This document shows, piece by piece, positions 9,543 to 18,004 of a stretch of 64,000 nt of DNA. Under the pieces are notes generated by a model that had not been told where the DNA came from, did not search any database, and was given only the letters and a program-made list of their open reading frames with translations. Position numbers and translations under genes: made by a program. The DNA comes from WHSO01 sp963732875. GTDB lineage: Bacteria > Pseudomonadota > Alphaproteobacteria > SMXQ01. The stretch covers positions 744,001 to 808,000 of the forward strand of contig CAVTBD010000002.1 in NCBI GenBank assembly GCA_963732875.1, written 5' to 3'. Every line of letters starts with the position of its first letter. Position 1 is the stretch's first letter.

Positions 9543-10289
9543 TCAACGCGCGCCGAACACCTTCCGCAGCAGCTCGGTGGTCCGCCTGGCGGGATTCTCC
9601 CGGATGGCGGCCTCCTCGCGGCCCAGGTAGAGAAACATCCCGTCGATCGCCTTGCCGAGCACATATTGCGTCAGGTCGGCCCTGGCGTCGGGCATGAACG
9701 GCAGGGTGCGGTACTTCCCCATCATTCGATCATATGCCTGGACCGCGCCGGCCCGCGCGAGCTCCTGGTCCACGATCGGTTTCATTTCGTTGGCGAGGGG
9801 CCCCGACATCTTCTTGCGGAAATATTCGGTCGCCGCGTTCTTCGGGCCATTGTAGATGGTGCGCGCGTCGTCCAGGGTCATGTCCTGGATGGCGTTCCAG
9901 AACAGGGTCTTGGCGCGCGGCGCCGCGGTTTCGGCCGCGCGGTTCAGCCGCAGCTCGAGGTCGTCGGCAAGGCGGCCGGCGCCGACGCGGGACAGCGCCT
10001 TCCTGACCGTCGCGAGGGCGCCGGGAAGCGGGATATGCACGTCGGGACTGGCATTGAACCCGTCGGTGCGTCCGAGAGCGGCGACCACGCGTTCGGTCCC
10101 GACCCGCAGCGCGTCCTTGAGGCCACTCGCGATCTCGCCGGTCGTGAGGCTGCCGGCGCCGCGCGACGACCCGCCCAGGCTATCGAGCAGGCTCTTGCCG
10201 CGCTCCATCATGTCGTTCGTGGACTGCGCCGACGCAACGGCGGGAAGAAGCGTCGCGATGAAGGCCAGGATCGACAGTCGCGTATTCAT
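9543..10289 (-). CDS. DUF4197 family secreted protein
   Basis: This 248-residue protein has a signal peptide (residues 1-22, ending AVASAQ) and a helical body. Family signs are the segment LTTGEIASGLKDALRVGTER, the NGPKNAATEYFRKK region, and the C-terminal ADLTQYVLGKAIDGMFLYL. DUF4197 proteins are periplasmic proteins of unknown role in proteobacteria. I chose ATG 10289 (with GAGGA upstream) because a signal peptide follows directly; a longer in-frame extension lacks that. It lies just upstream of the AsmA gene on the same strand, with a short gap, so the two may be cotranscribed. Confidence 0.85.
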   Translation of the reverse strand: MNTRLSILAFIATLLPAVASAQSTNDMMERGKSLLDSLGGSSRGAGSLTTGEIASGLKDALRVGTERVVAALGRTDGFNASPDVHIPLPGALATVRKALSRVGAGRLADDLELRLNRAAETAAPRAKTLFWNAIQDMTLDDARTIYNGPKNAATEYFRKKMSGPLANEMKPIVDQELARAGAVQAYDRMMGKYRTLPFMPDARADLTQYVLGKAIDGMFLYLGREEAAIRENPARRTTELLRKVFGAR

Positions 10290-10336
10290 TGATGTCCTCA
10301 CGGCGGCGCCTCCTCGTCCTCCGGCCGAAACCCGCA

Positions 10337-10768
10337 TCAACCGAGGTCCGACGTGCAATGGGCGCACTTCGTGGCCTTGACGGGAATTCGCGAGAGGCAA
10401 TAGGGACAGTCCTTCTCGGTCGGTTCCGCCGGCGGGGCTTCGCTCTTGAGGCGGTTCAGCTGCCGGAGCGAGATGAAGATGGCGAAGGCGACGATGAGGA
10501 AATACACGACGGTATTGATGAACAGACCGACATTGATCGTCGCGGCGCCCGCCTTCTGGGCGTCCGCCAGGCTGCCATAGGTGCCCGACGAAAGATTGAT
10601 GAAGATGTTCGAAAAATCGATGCCGCCGGTCAGCTTTCCGATCGGGGGCATGATGATGTCGTTGACGAAGGAGCCGACGATCTTGCCGAAGGCCGCGCCG
10701 ATAATGATGCCGACGGCCATGTCGATGACGTTGCCGCGCATCGCGAAATTGCGGAATTCCTTGAGCAT
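10337..10768 (-). CDS. mscL: Large-conductance mechanosensitive channel
   Basis: This 143-residue MscL protein is a homopentameric inner-membrane channel that opens under hypo-osmotic shock. The N-terminal amphipathic helix and first membrane segment (FRNFAMRGNVIDMAVGIIIG) are typical, followed by a periplasmic loop and a second segment at about 75-98. The C-terminus ends in a CPYC...CAHC pair, a small zinc-ribbon tail found in a subset of MscL proteins. The start at 10768 matches the family N-terminus; the frame continues upstream without likely coding. Confidence 0.95.
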   Translation of the reverse strand: MLKEFRNFAMRGNVIDMAVGIIIGAAFGKIVGSFVNDIIMPPIGKLTGGIDFSNIFINLSSGTYGSLADAQKAGAATINVGLFINTVVYFLIVAFAIFISLRQLNRLKSEAPPAEPTEKDCPYCLSRIPVKATKCAHCTSDLG

Positions 10769-11055
10769 GTGATTGAACCTTTCAGCCTGAAAGTCGATCG
10801 AATCAGCCGTGGCGGCGGTGTCGCCGACAGAAACGCATTGCCGAATGCGTTCGGGCGCGGTCCGCAGGACAGGGATTCGGCCCTCCCGGCGCGGGCACGC
10901 CGGACCCGGCCGCGCCTGCTCGCGCTCGCTCCACACCGGAAATGCTAGCGGCCGTCCCCGCGACGGGTATTGAGATGGATCATATCGGGACGTATCGGGA
11001 ACGGGACACATTCCTGCCGTCCGCCGGAAGTCCCGGGCGCTTCCGCACGCCTTTC

Positions 11056-11190
11056 GGGTACGCCGACGCTTCGGTATTCGCCGACGTGCACCGGCACGGC
11101 GTGGGCGACATCGGCCTCGACGACCTCAACCTCGGACGCTGGCACGACGCCATCGCGGCGCGCCCCGCCCACCCGGCGCGGGCCGGTCGC
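11056..11190 (+). pseudogene. Degraded duplicate of a glutathione transferase C-terminus
   Basis: In the plus frame this stretch reads YADASVFADVHRHGVGDIGL followed by DDLNLGRWHDAIAARPAHP. This matches the last 45 codons of the GST at 6114-6734 (MADVSIFADVHRHGVEDIGL, LRRWHDAIMARPATQ). Nucleotide identity is also high, so it is a remnant of a duplicated or recombined gene. No N-terminal part is present. It lies directly against the stop codon of the following amidohydrolase. Confidence 0.75.
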
Positions 11191-11196
11191 CGTTCG

Positions 11197-12186
11197 TTAA
11201 TTCAGCTTGAACAGCTTGGTCGCCGCGCCCGACTTGATGGTGTCGCGCTCGGCGGCGGTGAGCCCGTCCACCGCGTCCACCAGACCGACCGGATCGGTCT
11301 CGCCCATGTCGTAGGGGCTGTCGGTGCCGAGCATGACGTGATCGGCACCGACGAGGTCCACCAGGTGGCGGATCTGGTCGGGGCGGAACACCACCGTGTC
11401 GAAGTAGAAGCTGTCGAGATAGGTGGACGGCGGCTGGTCGATGTGGACGCGGTTCTCCGCGCGCGTCTGCCAGGCGTGGTCGAAGCGGCCGAGGTAGAAC
11501 GGGAAGAAGCCGCCGCCATGCGCCCCGTAGAACTTGAGCTTCGGGTGGCGCTTCGGCACGCCCGCATGGATCAGGTGCGAGATCGCGAGCGTGGTCTCGA
11601 GCGGGTTGGAGACCACGTTCGACATGTAGAACGCCTTGAAGCGCTGCGGGTGCGAAAACCCCTGGGGGTGGATGTAGACCGGCATGTCGAGCGCCTCGAG
11701 CGCGGTCCAGTAGGGCTCGAGCCGTTCGTCGGAGAGCTCCATGCCGGCGATGTCGCAGGGAAAGCGTATCGCCTTGAGGCCGAGGGTTTTGACCGCGCGC
11801 TCGGTCTCCGTGATGGCGAGATCGACGTGCTGCAGCGGCGCGATCGCCATCGCCCAGAACCGGTCGGGATGCTCCCTGACGATGGCGGCGGCGTGGTCGT
11901 TGACGTGCTGGGCCACGGTCATGCCGAGGTTGGAATCGGCCTCGTAGAAGCCCTTGGGCGCGCCCGACGACAGCACCGCGCGCTCGACCCCCATCTTCTC
12001 CATGTCCTTGATGCGCCACTCGGGGTCCGACAGCACCTTCTCGTTGGCCGAGCGCTCGCCGGTGATGCCGACCCCGCCCTGGTTCTTCGCCGCGGCGCCG
12101 ACGTCGCCGCGCTCGGCGGCGGCCTTCATCATGCGCTGGGCCGCGGGCACGTTGAGGTGGGCGTGGATGTCGATGACGCTGGCCAT
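11197..12186 (-). CDS. Amidohydrolase-2 family protein, ACMSD-like
   Basis: This 329-residue TIM-barrel metalloenzyme has the metal and catalytic pattern of aminocarboxymuconate semialdehyde decarboxylase: H8-x-H10 (IDIHAHL), H173 (VYIHPQGF), H223 (YGAHGGGF) and D289 (LGTDSPYD). These positions agree with the family spacing, so a zinc-dependent non-oxidative decarboxylase or hydrolase is likely. The substrate is unknown. Its neighbour at 12351-13430 is from the same superfamily, on the same strand 164 bases upstream, so they may act in one pathway. Confidence 0.85.
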   Translation of the reverse strand: MASVIDIHAHLNVPAAQRMMKAAAERGDVGAAAKNQGGVGITGERSANEKVLSDPEWRIKDMEKMGVERAVLSSGAPKGFYEADSNLGMTVAQHVNDHAAAIVREHPDRFWAMAIAPLQHVDLAITETERAVKTLGLKAIRFPCDIAGMELSDERLEPYWTALEALDMPVYIHPQGFSHPQRFKAFYMSNVVSNPLETTLAISHLIHAGVPKRHPKLKFYGAHGGGFFPFYLGRFDHAWQTRAENRVHIDQPPSTYLDSFYFDTVVFRPDQIRHLVDLVGADHVMLGTDSPYDMGETDPVGLVDAVDGLTAAERDTIKSGAATKLFKLN

Positions 12187-12350
12187 GGTGCGGCTGTCTC
12201 CCGGTGTCGATTCGTTATCGGCGGTGGGCTCGCCGGCCCGTCGCCATTATCGCTGTTATCACCATTATGCAAGGGGGCGCCGCCCCTGTCGAGCGGCGGA
12301 ACCCTTATCCGCCAAGGCCTTAGCCGGCCCGGCCGTGATCGCAGGCGAAC

Positions 12351-13430
12351 TCAGATCCCCATCAGGCCGCGGACGTTCTCGCACATGATCAGGTCCTTCT
12401 GCTTGCCCGTCAGGTCCGAGCGGTGACGGAACTCGTCGATCATCATCGGGAAGCCGGCGTCCCAATGGGGATAGTCCGAAGCCATCATCAGGCGGTCGGC
12501 GCCGATCTGCTCGATCGCGGCGCCCAAGGGCTCGTGGCCCTCGCAGGTGAGCCAGCAGTTGCGCCGCACGTAGTCGGACGGCTTCATCTTCAGGTACGGC
12601 GCATAGAGGTCCGCGAGGTACTCGTAGGTCGCGTCCATGCGGTGCATCCAGTACAGCATCCACTCGGTGTTGCACTCGAAAAACGCGACGCGCAGCTTGG
12701 GGAAGCGCTCGAACACGCCGCCGATCACGAGCCCCACCAGCGCCGCCGTGCAATTGGTCGGCCGGGCGAGCGTGTGCATGATGTAGAAGTTCTTGAAGCG
12801 GTTGGTCATCTCGCCGCGCGAGTTGGGATGCACGAACAGCGGCACGTCGAGCTTCTCGGCTTCGGCGTAGAGCGGATAGAACACCTCCTCGTCCAGCGTA
12901 TGGTCGAGGGAATAGGCGCCGAGCAGCGCCGCCTTGAAGCCTTTCCCCGTTACGCAGCGCCGCAGCTCGTCCACCATGCCCTCGGGATGTCCGAGCGGCA
13001 GGATCGCCACCGGCAGCAGCGAATCCTCGCGCCCCTTCACCAGCCGCTCGGTCCAGTCGTTGTAGCAGCGCGCCAGCGCCGAGCCGAGCGGGCCGCGGTT
13101 GAGCACCGCCGGGTCCATGTTGGTGCCGAAGATCACCTGCTTCTCGATCCCGGCCTCGCCGAAGGTGGCAACGCGCTTGGCCATGTCGCGCGATTCCACT
13201 TGCCAGCGCGCGACGCGCCCGTCCCAGCGCTGCGGGTCGTAGAGCTCTTTGTGGGCGTGGCTCTTCTCGGCGAGCGCGCCCCACGGGCTCAGGCTGTGCT
13301 CGTAGCGGATGCGCGAGTAGTCGCCCTGGGTGATCTTCTTCGGCTTGAGATGGGCGAACTCGCCCTTGAGGTCGTAGACCTCGTCGAGGCAGTAGTCCTC
13401 GCGGACATGGGTGTCGGCGTCGATCAGCAT
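12351..13430 (-). CDS. Amidohydrolase-2 family protein
   Basis: This is a 359-residue TIM-barrel protein. The first metal motif is D-x-H (LIDADTHV) instead of H-x-H. Later come LFVHPNSRG, the FFECNTEWMLYW segment, where Glu replaces the usual His, and MASDYPHWD with the last Asp. This variant is common in the decarboxylase/hydrolase branch near gamma-resorcylate and 5-carboxyvanillate decarboxylases. ATG 13430 is preferred over the upstream in-frame start because the barrel begins right there and GGAG lies upstream. Close relatives lie at 40337, 48037, 57085 and 58253. Confidence 0.85.
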   Translation of the reverse strand: MLIDADTHVREDYCLDEVYDLKGEFAHLKPKKITQGDYSRIRYEHSLSPWGALAEKSHAHKELYDPQRWDGRVARWQVESRDMAKRVATFGEAGIEKQVIFGTNMDPAVLNRGPLGSALARCYNDWTERLVKGREDSLLPVAILPLGHPEGMVDELRRCVTGKGFKAALLGAYSLDHTLDEEVFYPLYAEAEKLDVPLFVHPNSRGEMTNRFKNFYIMHTLARPTNCTAALVGLVIGGVFERFPKLRVAFFECNTEWMLYWMHRMDATYEYLADLYAPYLKMKPSDYVRRNCWLTCEGHEPLGAAIEQIGADRLMMASDYPHWDAGFPMMIDEFRHRSDLTGKQKDLIMCENVRGLMGI

Positions 13431-13610
13431 GGCTTTCTCCCCGTATCGGACCGGATCGGTGTGTTGTGTTTGTGCCGATTGTAGGGCCGGGCGCACCGCT
13501 TGGTAACGGTAAAATCACACCGCCAGAACCGCACGCCCGGCGATTGACAGGAACGGCGCGAGCGGCCAAGAGTGGAGTCACAACGTACAATACCGGGGAG
13601 GACGATCACC

Positions 13611-14481
13611 ATGGAACCCACGCGTTACGGCCCGTTCAACTACGTGCCCCTGCCGCAGCGGCCGAAGCTCGAATGGCCGGGCGGCGCGCGCGTCGCCGTG
13701 TGGATCATCCTCAATGTCGAATATTTCCCGCTCGAACGAGCCGATCCCGCGCGGCACCGGGCACACGCCCGACGTGGTCGGCTGGTCGAAGCGCGACTAC
13801 GGCAACCGCGTCGGCTTCTGGCGCCTCCTGAAGCTGTTCAAGAAGCACGGCTTCCCGGTGACGGCCAATACCAACGCCGGCATCTGCGACGCCCATCCCG
13901 AGATGATCGACGCCATGAAGGACGCGGGCTGGGAGTTCATGGCCCACGGCAAATCCAACTCGCACCCGATGCACAAGATCGCGCCCGAAACCGAGCGCGA
14001 CGTGATCAAGCGCTCCCTCGATACCCTGGAGAAGGCGACCGGCACGCGCCCGGTCGGCTGGATGGGCCCGGGCATGCACGAGACCTGGAATACCCTCGAC
14101 CATCTCGCCGAAGAGAACCTGCTGTATTGCGCCGACTGGATCAACGACGACCAGCCCTACCTGATGAACGTCGGGAACAAGAAGATCGTCTCGATGCCCT
14201 ACGGCGAGCACCCCCACGACAATGGCGCCATCAACCGCATGCACTACTCGCCCGATGAGTTCGAGCAGATGATCCGCGACGCCTTCGACGCGCTATACGA
14301 GGACGGCGCCGAGACCGGCATGGTGCTGCCGATCGGCCTGCACCCGTTCGTGGCCGGCCCCGCCTACCGCATCAAGGCGGTGGACCGCGCGCTCGGCTAC
14401 ATCAACCGGTTCGACAAGGTGTGGAAGGCGACGGGCCGCGAGATCGCCGAGCACTACCTGAAGTCGGGCGCGACGTTCTGA
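13611..14481 (+). pseudogene. Polysaccharide deacetylase family protein, one-base frameshift
   Basis: This NodB-fold protein reads in one frame to about codon 41 (WIILNVEYFPL) and in the next from NEPIPRGTGHTPDVVGWSKR onward. One extra G at about 13734 explains the break; without it a 289-residue protein results. The body includes NTNAGICDAHPEMIDAMKDA, the WEFMAHGKSNSHPM segment with its His residues, RPVGWMGPGMHETW, and a late IGLHPF. This matches the allantoinase-like (PuuE) branch rather than chitin deacetylases. ATG 13611 has GGGGAGGA upstream. It is transcribed away from the amidohydrolase pair. Because the rest is intact, an assembly error is the simplest cause. Confidence 0.8.
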
Positions 14482-14514
14482 GCCGCCTTAAGCTAACTAT
14501 TTTGAGTAGCAGTG

Positions 14515-15439
14515 CTGAGAGGCTGTCTTGAAACGCGGTTTTGGGGTGGATGGCCGGGTTCGGATGTGATTCCAAACGGTTGTCGAAGCCAGTTTGGAGA
14601 GCCTCATGTGGACCCCGACCACCCGGCGGCAGCATAGCCGCGAACATCTGCGTTACGGAAGCGACCTCACCGATGCGGAATGGGCGATCATCGCGCCGTT
14701 CCTGCCGCCACCGGCCCGAACCGGTCGACCCCGCCAATGGCCGATGCGCGAGATCATGAATGCCGTCTTCTACGTGCTGCGGGGCGGCATCGCCTGGCGG
14801 CTGCTACCCACGGACTTTCCGCCGATGACGACGGTCTACGGCTGGTTCCTGCGCTTCCGCCGCGAGGGCCTGTTCGAGACCATCAACCACCATCTCGTCA
14901 TGATCGATCGCGAGCGGACCGGACGCCAGGCCAGCCCGTCGGCGGCCGTGATCGACAGCCAGAGCGTCAGGACCGTCGAAGCCGGCGGCCCCAGGGGGTA
15001 TGAACGCGGGCAAGAAGATCAAGGGCCGCAAGCGCCATGCCATGGTCGACACCGACGGGCGCATCCTGGTAATCCAGGCTCATCCGGCCGACGTTCAGGA
15101 CCGCGACGGCGCCATCCCGCTGCTACAGGCATCGCGACGCTCGTTCCCCTTCGTCGAACTCGCCTTTGCCGACAGCGCCTATGGCGCCCGGAGAGTCAAG
15201 GACGCCACCTGCATCGCCATCGAGGTCGTCAAGAAGATCGCCAATCAGGTTGGCTTCCACGTCCTGCCAAAACGCTGGGTGGTCGAGCGCTCCTTCGCCT
15301 GGATCAACCGCAACCGAAGGCTGGCCAAGGACGTCGAAGCAACCATCGCCTCCGCTGAAGCCTTCCTCTACGCCGCCTCGGTCATGCTGCTCACACGCCG
15401 CCTCGCTCGACAGAAATGAGTTTCGAGTCAGACTCTTAG
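14515..15439 (+). mobile_element. IS5-family insertion sequence
   Basis: This 925-base element has terminal inverted repeats of about 20 bases matching at 16: CTGAGAGGCTGTCTTGAAAC at the left, and at the right end the complement reads CTAAGAGTCTGACTCGAAAC. It encodes one DDE transposase in two frames. A clear target duplication was not found. The right end abuts a truncated DUF262 gene, so the insertion was accompanied by loss of neighbouring DNA or happened in an already damaged gene. Confidence 0.85.
14606..15419 (+). CDS. IS5-family transposase (two reading frames)
   Basis: The first frame starts at ATG 14606 (GGAG upstream) and gives the DUF4096-type N-terminus (YGSDLTDAEWAIIAPFLPPP, GGIAWRLLPTDFPPMTTVY) and the first catalytic Asp (AVIDSQSV). 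After GGPRGY the sense moves to the next frame at about 15002, which has its own ATG at 15000. It carries NAGKKIKGRKRH, ADSAYGA (second Asp) and the WVVERSFAWINRNRRLAKD segment with the Glu. Some IS5 groups use a programmed frameshift, but this break is a one-base excess like others in the window, so it may be an error. Cut-and-paste transposition is the expected activity. Confidence 0.85.
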
Positions 15440-15728
15440 TCCCGCCGAACTTTTTTGCAGATTGCGGAGAGAGAGGCAGATCATTATCGAAGAACTCAAA
15501 GATAGCGTTTAACCTCTGTTGACCGTCAACCACTTCATACTCGGCTGGCGAGTCGGAAGTTTTGAGTAAATAAAATTTTGGTAGTTTCCATCCCCTCAAA
15601 ATGCTGTCGATTAGCTTCTGCTTTTTATCCCGAGACCAGACCTCATCTCGCTGCCAATCCGGAATTTCATATCGGTCACGGCGCTTATAAATTTTATCGA
15701 TTGCAATTTTCGTAGCTCTCATTTGCAT
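15440..15728 (-). pseudogene. DUF262 (GmrSD/ParB-like) protein, 5' fragment cut by the IS element
   Basis: ATG 15728 with GAGAGGA upstream starts a protein with typical DUF262 patterns: IPDWQRDEVWSRDKKQKLID, SILRGWKLPKFYLLK and EVVDGQQRLNAIFEF, ending PLSPQSAKKFGG exactly at the IS right end. DUF262 is the NTP-dependent nuclease domain of GmrSD-type modified-DNA restriction and of many related defence proteins. Only about 96 codons remain and the rest is not found left of the IS element. The stretch is markedly AT-richer than its surroundings, which indicates horizontal origin. Confidence 0.8.
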
Positions 15729-15781
15729 TGGTAAAATCCTCTCGAAAGGGATCCAGATTTTTCTTTTCCAAAGTCTAACGG

Positions 15782-16543
15782 TTAGGCGAGCCCCAGCGCC
15801 TTGCGGATGGCGGAGATGCGCGCGTCCTTGCCGTCGAAGAAGAACGCCTTCTCGAAGGACGGGCGCGCCTTGTAGCGTGCGAGCCAGGCCGAGACGCGCG
15901 GCCAGCGGCCGGACGCCAGCAGGTCCGGGCGCAGGTCGTCGATGCGCTCGACGAACGGCACCATGGCGATGTCGGCGAGCGAATAGCCGCGCGCGAGCCA
16001 GTCGCGCCCATCGGCAAGTTGCGCCTCCATGCGGTCGAAGGTCAGCGCCATCTCGTTGTAGGCGGCCTCGAATTCCTCCCTGGAAAAGCCTTCCCGCGCG
16101 GTCGCCTGCCAGCGCCCGCGGCGCTCCGCGGTCGGCACATGGGCGAGCCGCTCGGCCAGTTCCGCGTCCGAAAGCTCCTTCGCCACCGGGCGCGACAGGC
16201 GATCCCAGGTCGGCACGTAGACCGCCTTGTAGGCGTGCTCGTCGGACCACTTGATCCAGATACGCATGGCGGCGCGGTCGTGGGGATCGGCCGGGCGCAG
16301 CGCCGGCTCGGGGAACACGTCGTCGAGGTAGTCGATGATGACCGAGGATTCGATCACCGGCCGGCCGTCGTGGACGATGGCCGGTACCACGCCGTTGGGA
16401 TTGATGGCGAGGTATTCCGGCGCATGCTGCTCGAACCTCTGCAGGTTGAGCAGCCGGCTTTCGAACGGCACCCCCTTCTCGAACAGGGCGAGCCTGACCT
16501 TCTTCGAACAGGTCGATGCCAGGCCGTGATAGAGCGTAAGCAC
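15782..16543 (-). CDS. Glutathione S-transferase family protein
   Basis: This is a 253-residue protein. The thioredoxin-like N-terminal domain starts MLTLYHGLASTCSKKVRLAL, with Ser/Cys in the active-site loop. It continues with the cis-Pro motif GVVPAIVHDGRPVIESSVII and the ESS glutathione-binding turn. The helical C-terminal domain has an insertion around 120-165 (many Glu and Arg) and then YSLADIAMVPFVERID. Length and insertion resemble LigE/LigF-like or related GSTs of aromatic degradation, but the class is not certain. The start is GTG 16543. It stands alone between the DUF262 fragment and a divergent small membrane protein. Confidence 0.85.
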   Translation of the reverse strand: MLTLYHGLASTCSKKVRLALFEKGVPFESRLLNLQRFEQHAPEYLAINPNGVVPAIVHDGRPVIESSVIIDYLDDVFPEPALRPADPHDRAAMRIWIKWSDEHAYKAVYVPTWDRLSRPVAKELSDAELAERLAHVPTAERRGRWQATAREGFSREEFEAAYNEMALTFDRMEAQLADGRDWLARGYSLADIAMVPFVERIDDLRPDLLASGRWPRVSAWLARYKARPSFEKAFFFDGKDARISAIRKALGLA

Positions 16544-16729
16544 TAGTCCCCGTCTCCCTTCCTTCCCGGACGCCGGGCATTCGCGTCCGCCGCTTTAAAC
16601 CTTATTTCACTATATCTCTTAACGGGTTGGAAGCTTTGGCTTCCTACAATTCCCAGATTGCGTACGGAATCAACTGCCATGCCCGCGGGGGACGTCATCG
16701 TGACGGAACGTCGGGCCGGAGGAACGACC

Positions 16730-17083
16730 ATGTCCGATACGTCCGTAAGGTACAAGGAAGTCAGTCTCGCCCACGCCGTCCAGCGGCTGTGCGAGCCCGA
16801 CATGGCGCGCGAGGCGCGCCGCGAGGTCAACATCGCCACCGCCATCGGCGCGGGCGTGCTGATGACCCTCGGAACGCTAGTCATCGCCAAGCTGTCGCTC
16901 GCCCTGTTCGTGGCGATCTGCGTCTGGACGGTGGTGGCCGTGGCGTTCTACTGGATCGGCGGTGCCCCGTTCGCCCTGGTAGGCCTGGGCTCGGTCTCCG
17001 CGATGTTCGAAGGCGCCCATCGCACCATGATGGACGACTTCACCAGCGTCGCCCGCACCATGGGTCTCGCGCACACGAAGTAA
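16730..17083 (+). CDS. Small two-helix membrane protein, unknown function
   Basis: This 117-residue protein has two hydrophobic segments at about 38-60 and 62-85 between a basic N-terminal helix and a polar C-terminus. ATG 16730 is preceded by CGGAGGA; a longer in-frame start has no such site. No family recognised. It converges with the ptx operon and is unlikely to belong to it. Confidence 0.55.
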   Translation: MSDTSVRYKEVSLAHAVQRLCEPDMAREARREVNIATAIGAGVLMTLGTLVIAKLSLALFVAICVWTVVAVAFYWIGGAPFALVGLGSVSAMFEGAHRTMMDDFTSVARTMGLAHTK

Positions 17084-17107
17084 CGCGCCGACGGTCGCGG
17101 CGGTTGT

Positions 17108-18004
17108 TCAGATGTCCGCCGGGTGGACCCCGGCAGACAGATTGGCCGCGGCTGCAAGATAGCCGAGCAAGGGCTCGTCCTCCGGCAGGTCGTCGCGCCA
17201 GACCAGGCGCAGCGACTTGTGCAGGGGCTGGTCGTCGAGCGGCAGCGCGCACAGCCGGCCGGCCTTGACTTCCTCGACCACCGAGCAGGAGAGCACCAGC
17301 GAGACGCCGAGCCCCGCTTCGACGGCGCGCTTGACCGCCTCGGTGCTGCCAAGGCGCATCGAGACTTCCGGCATGCGCCGCCCGGCGAAATAGGCCTGCA
17401 GGAGCCGGCCCGTTCCGGTCCCGTCCTCGCCGCCGATCAGGGACATCTGCGCGAGCATGTCGCGGGATACCGAGGCAACCCTGCTCAGGGGATGACCGGG
17501 TGCAACGATCACCACGAACGGTTCCGTGCGCCAGGCGCGCCAGTTGAAACCGTCGCGACCGTCCCACCATTCGAGCAGGGCCGCGTCGATCTCGGCGCGC
17601 TCCAGAAACGTCACCACTTCCGGATTGGAGCCAATGACCACTTCCGGCCGGCGCCCGCCCTGCATCTGGAACCCGTGCAGCAATCCGGGCAACAGATAGA
17701 CGCCGATGTTGCTGCAGGCGCCGAGGCGTGGCGCCCGCTCCCATGACAGTTCGGTGACGCGCTCCTCGAGGTGCAGCAGGCTCTTCGCATAGGGCAGCAT
17801 CCGCAGCGCCGCCGGCGTCGGCCGGCATCCCCTCTCGCCACGCCGCACGAGCGGGCCGCCCAAAGCATTCTCCAGCCGCTTGAGGTGTTGCGACACGGTC
17901 GACTGGGCAAGGCCGAGACGCGCCCCGGCCCCGGCGAAGCTGCCACTTTCGAGCAGCGCCAGCAGCGTGGCGAGATGTTCGAGGTTCAGGCGCTTGCGCC
18001 GCAT
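17108..18004 (-). CDS. ptxE: LysR-type regulator of the phosphite operon
   Basis: This 298-residue LysR-type protein has an N-terminal winged helix (about 5-65, with AGAGARLGLAQSTVSQHLKR) and a periplasmic-binding-like effector domain. It is the last gene of a tightly packed operon and overlaps ptxD by 19 bases. The order receptor, ATPase, permease, phosphite dehydrogenase, LysR is that of known ptx operons with the first two swapped, which supports PtxE. It probably binds the T-N11-A palindrome at 22097-22113 and links expression to phosphite or phosphate status. The effector is not known from sequence. Confidence 0.85.
   Translation of the reverse strand: MRRKRLNLEHLATLLALLESGSFAGAGARLGLAQSTVSQHLKRLENALGGPLVRRGERGCRPTPAALRMLPYAKSLLHLEERVTELSWERAPRLGACSNIGVYLLPGLLHGFQMQGGRRPEVVIGSNPEVVTFLERAEIDAALLEWWDGRDGFNWRAWRTEPFVVIVAPGHPLSRVASVSRDMLAQMSLIGGEDGTGTGRLLQAYFAGRRMPEVSMRLGSTEAVKRAVEAGLGVSLVLSCSVVEEVKAGRLCALPLDDQPLHKSLRLVWRDDLPEDEPLLGYLAAAANLSAGVHPADI

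Noticed and set aside
15000..15010. Programmed frameshift in the transposase
   Set aside because: Possible for IS5 relatives, but the break is one surplus base like the others here and no clear slippery site was seen; left open.
15123..16580. 485-codon minus frame through GST, DUF262 and IS
   Set aside because: A chance chain of a GST shadow, the true DUF262 fragment (15440-15728) and an IS shadow, not one protein.
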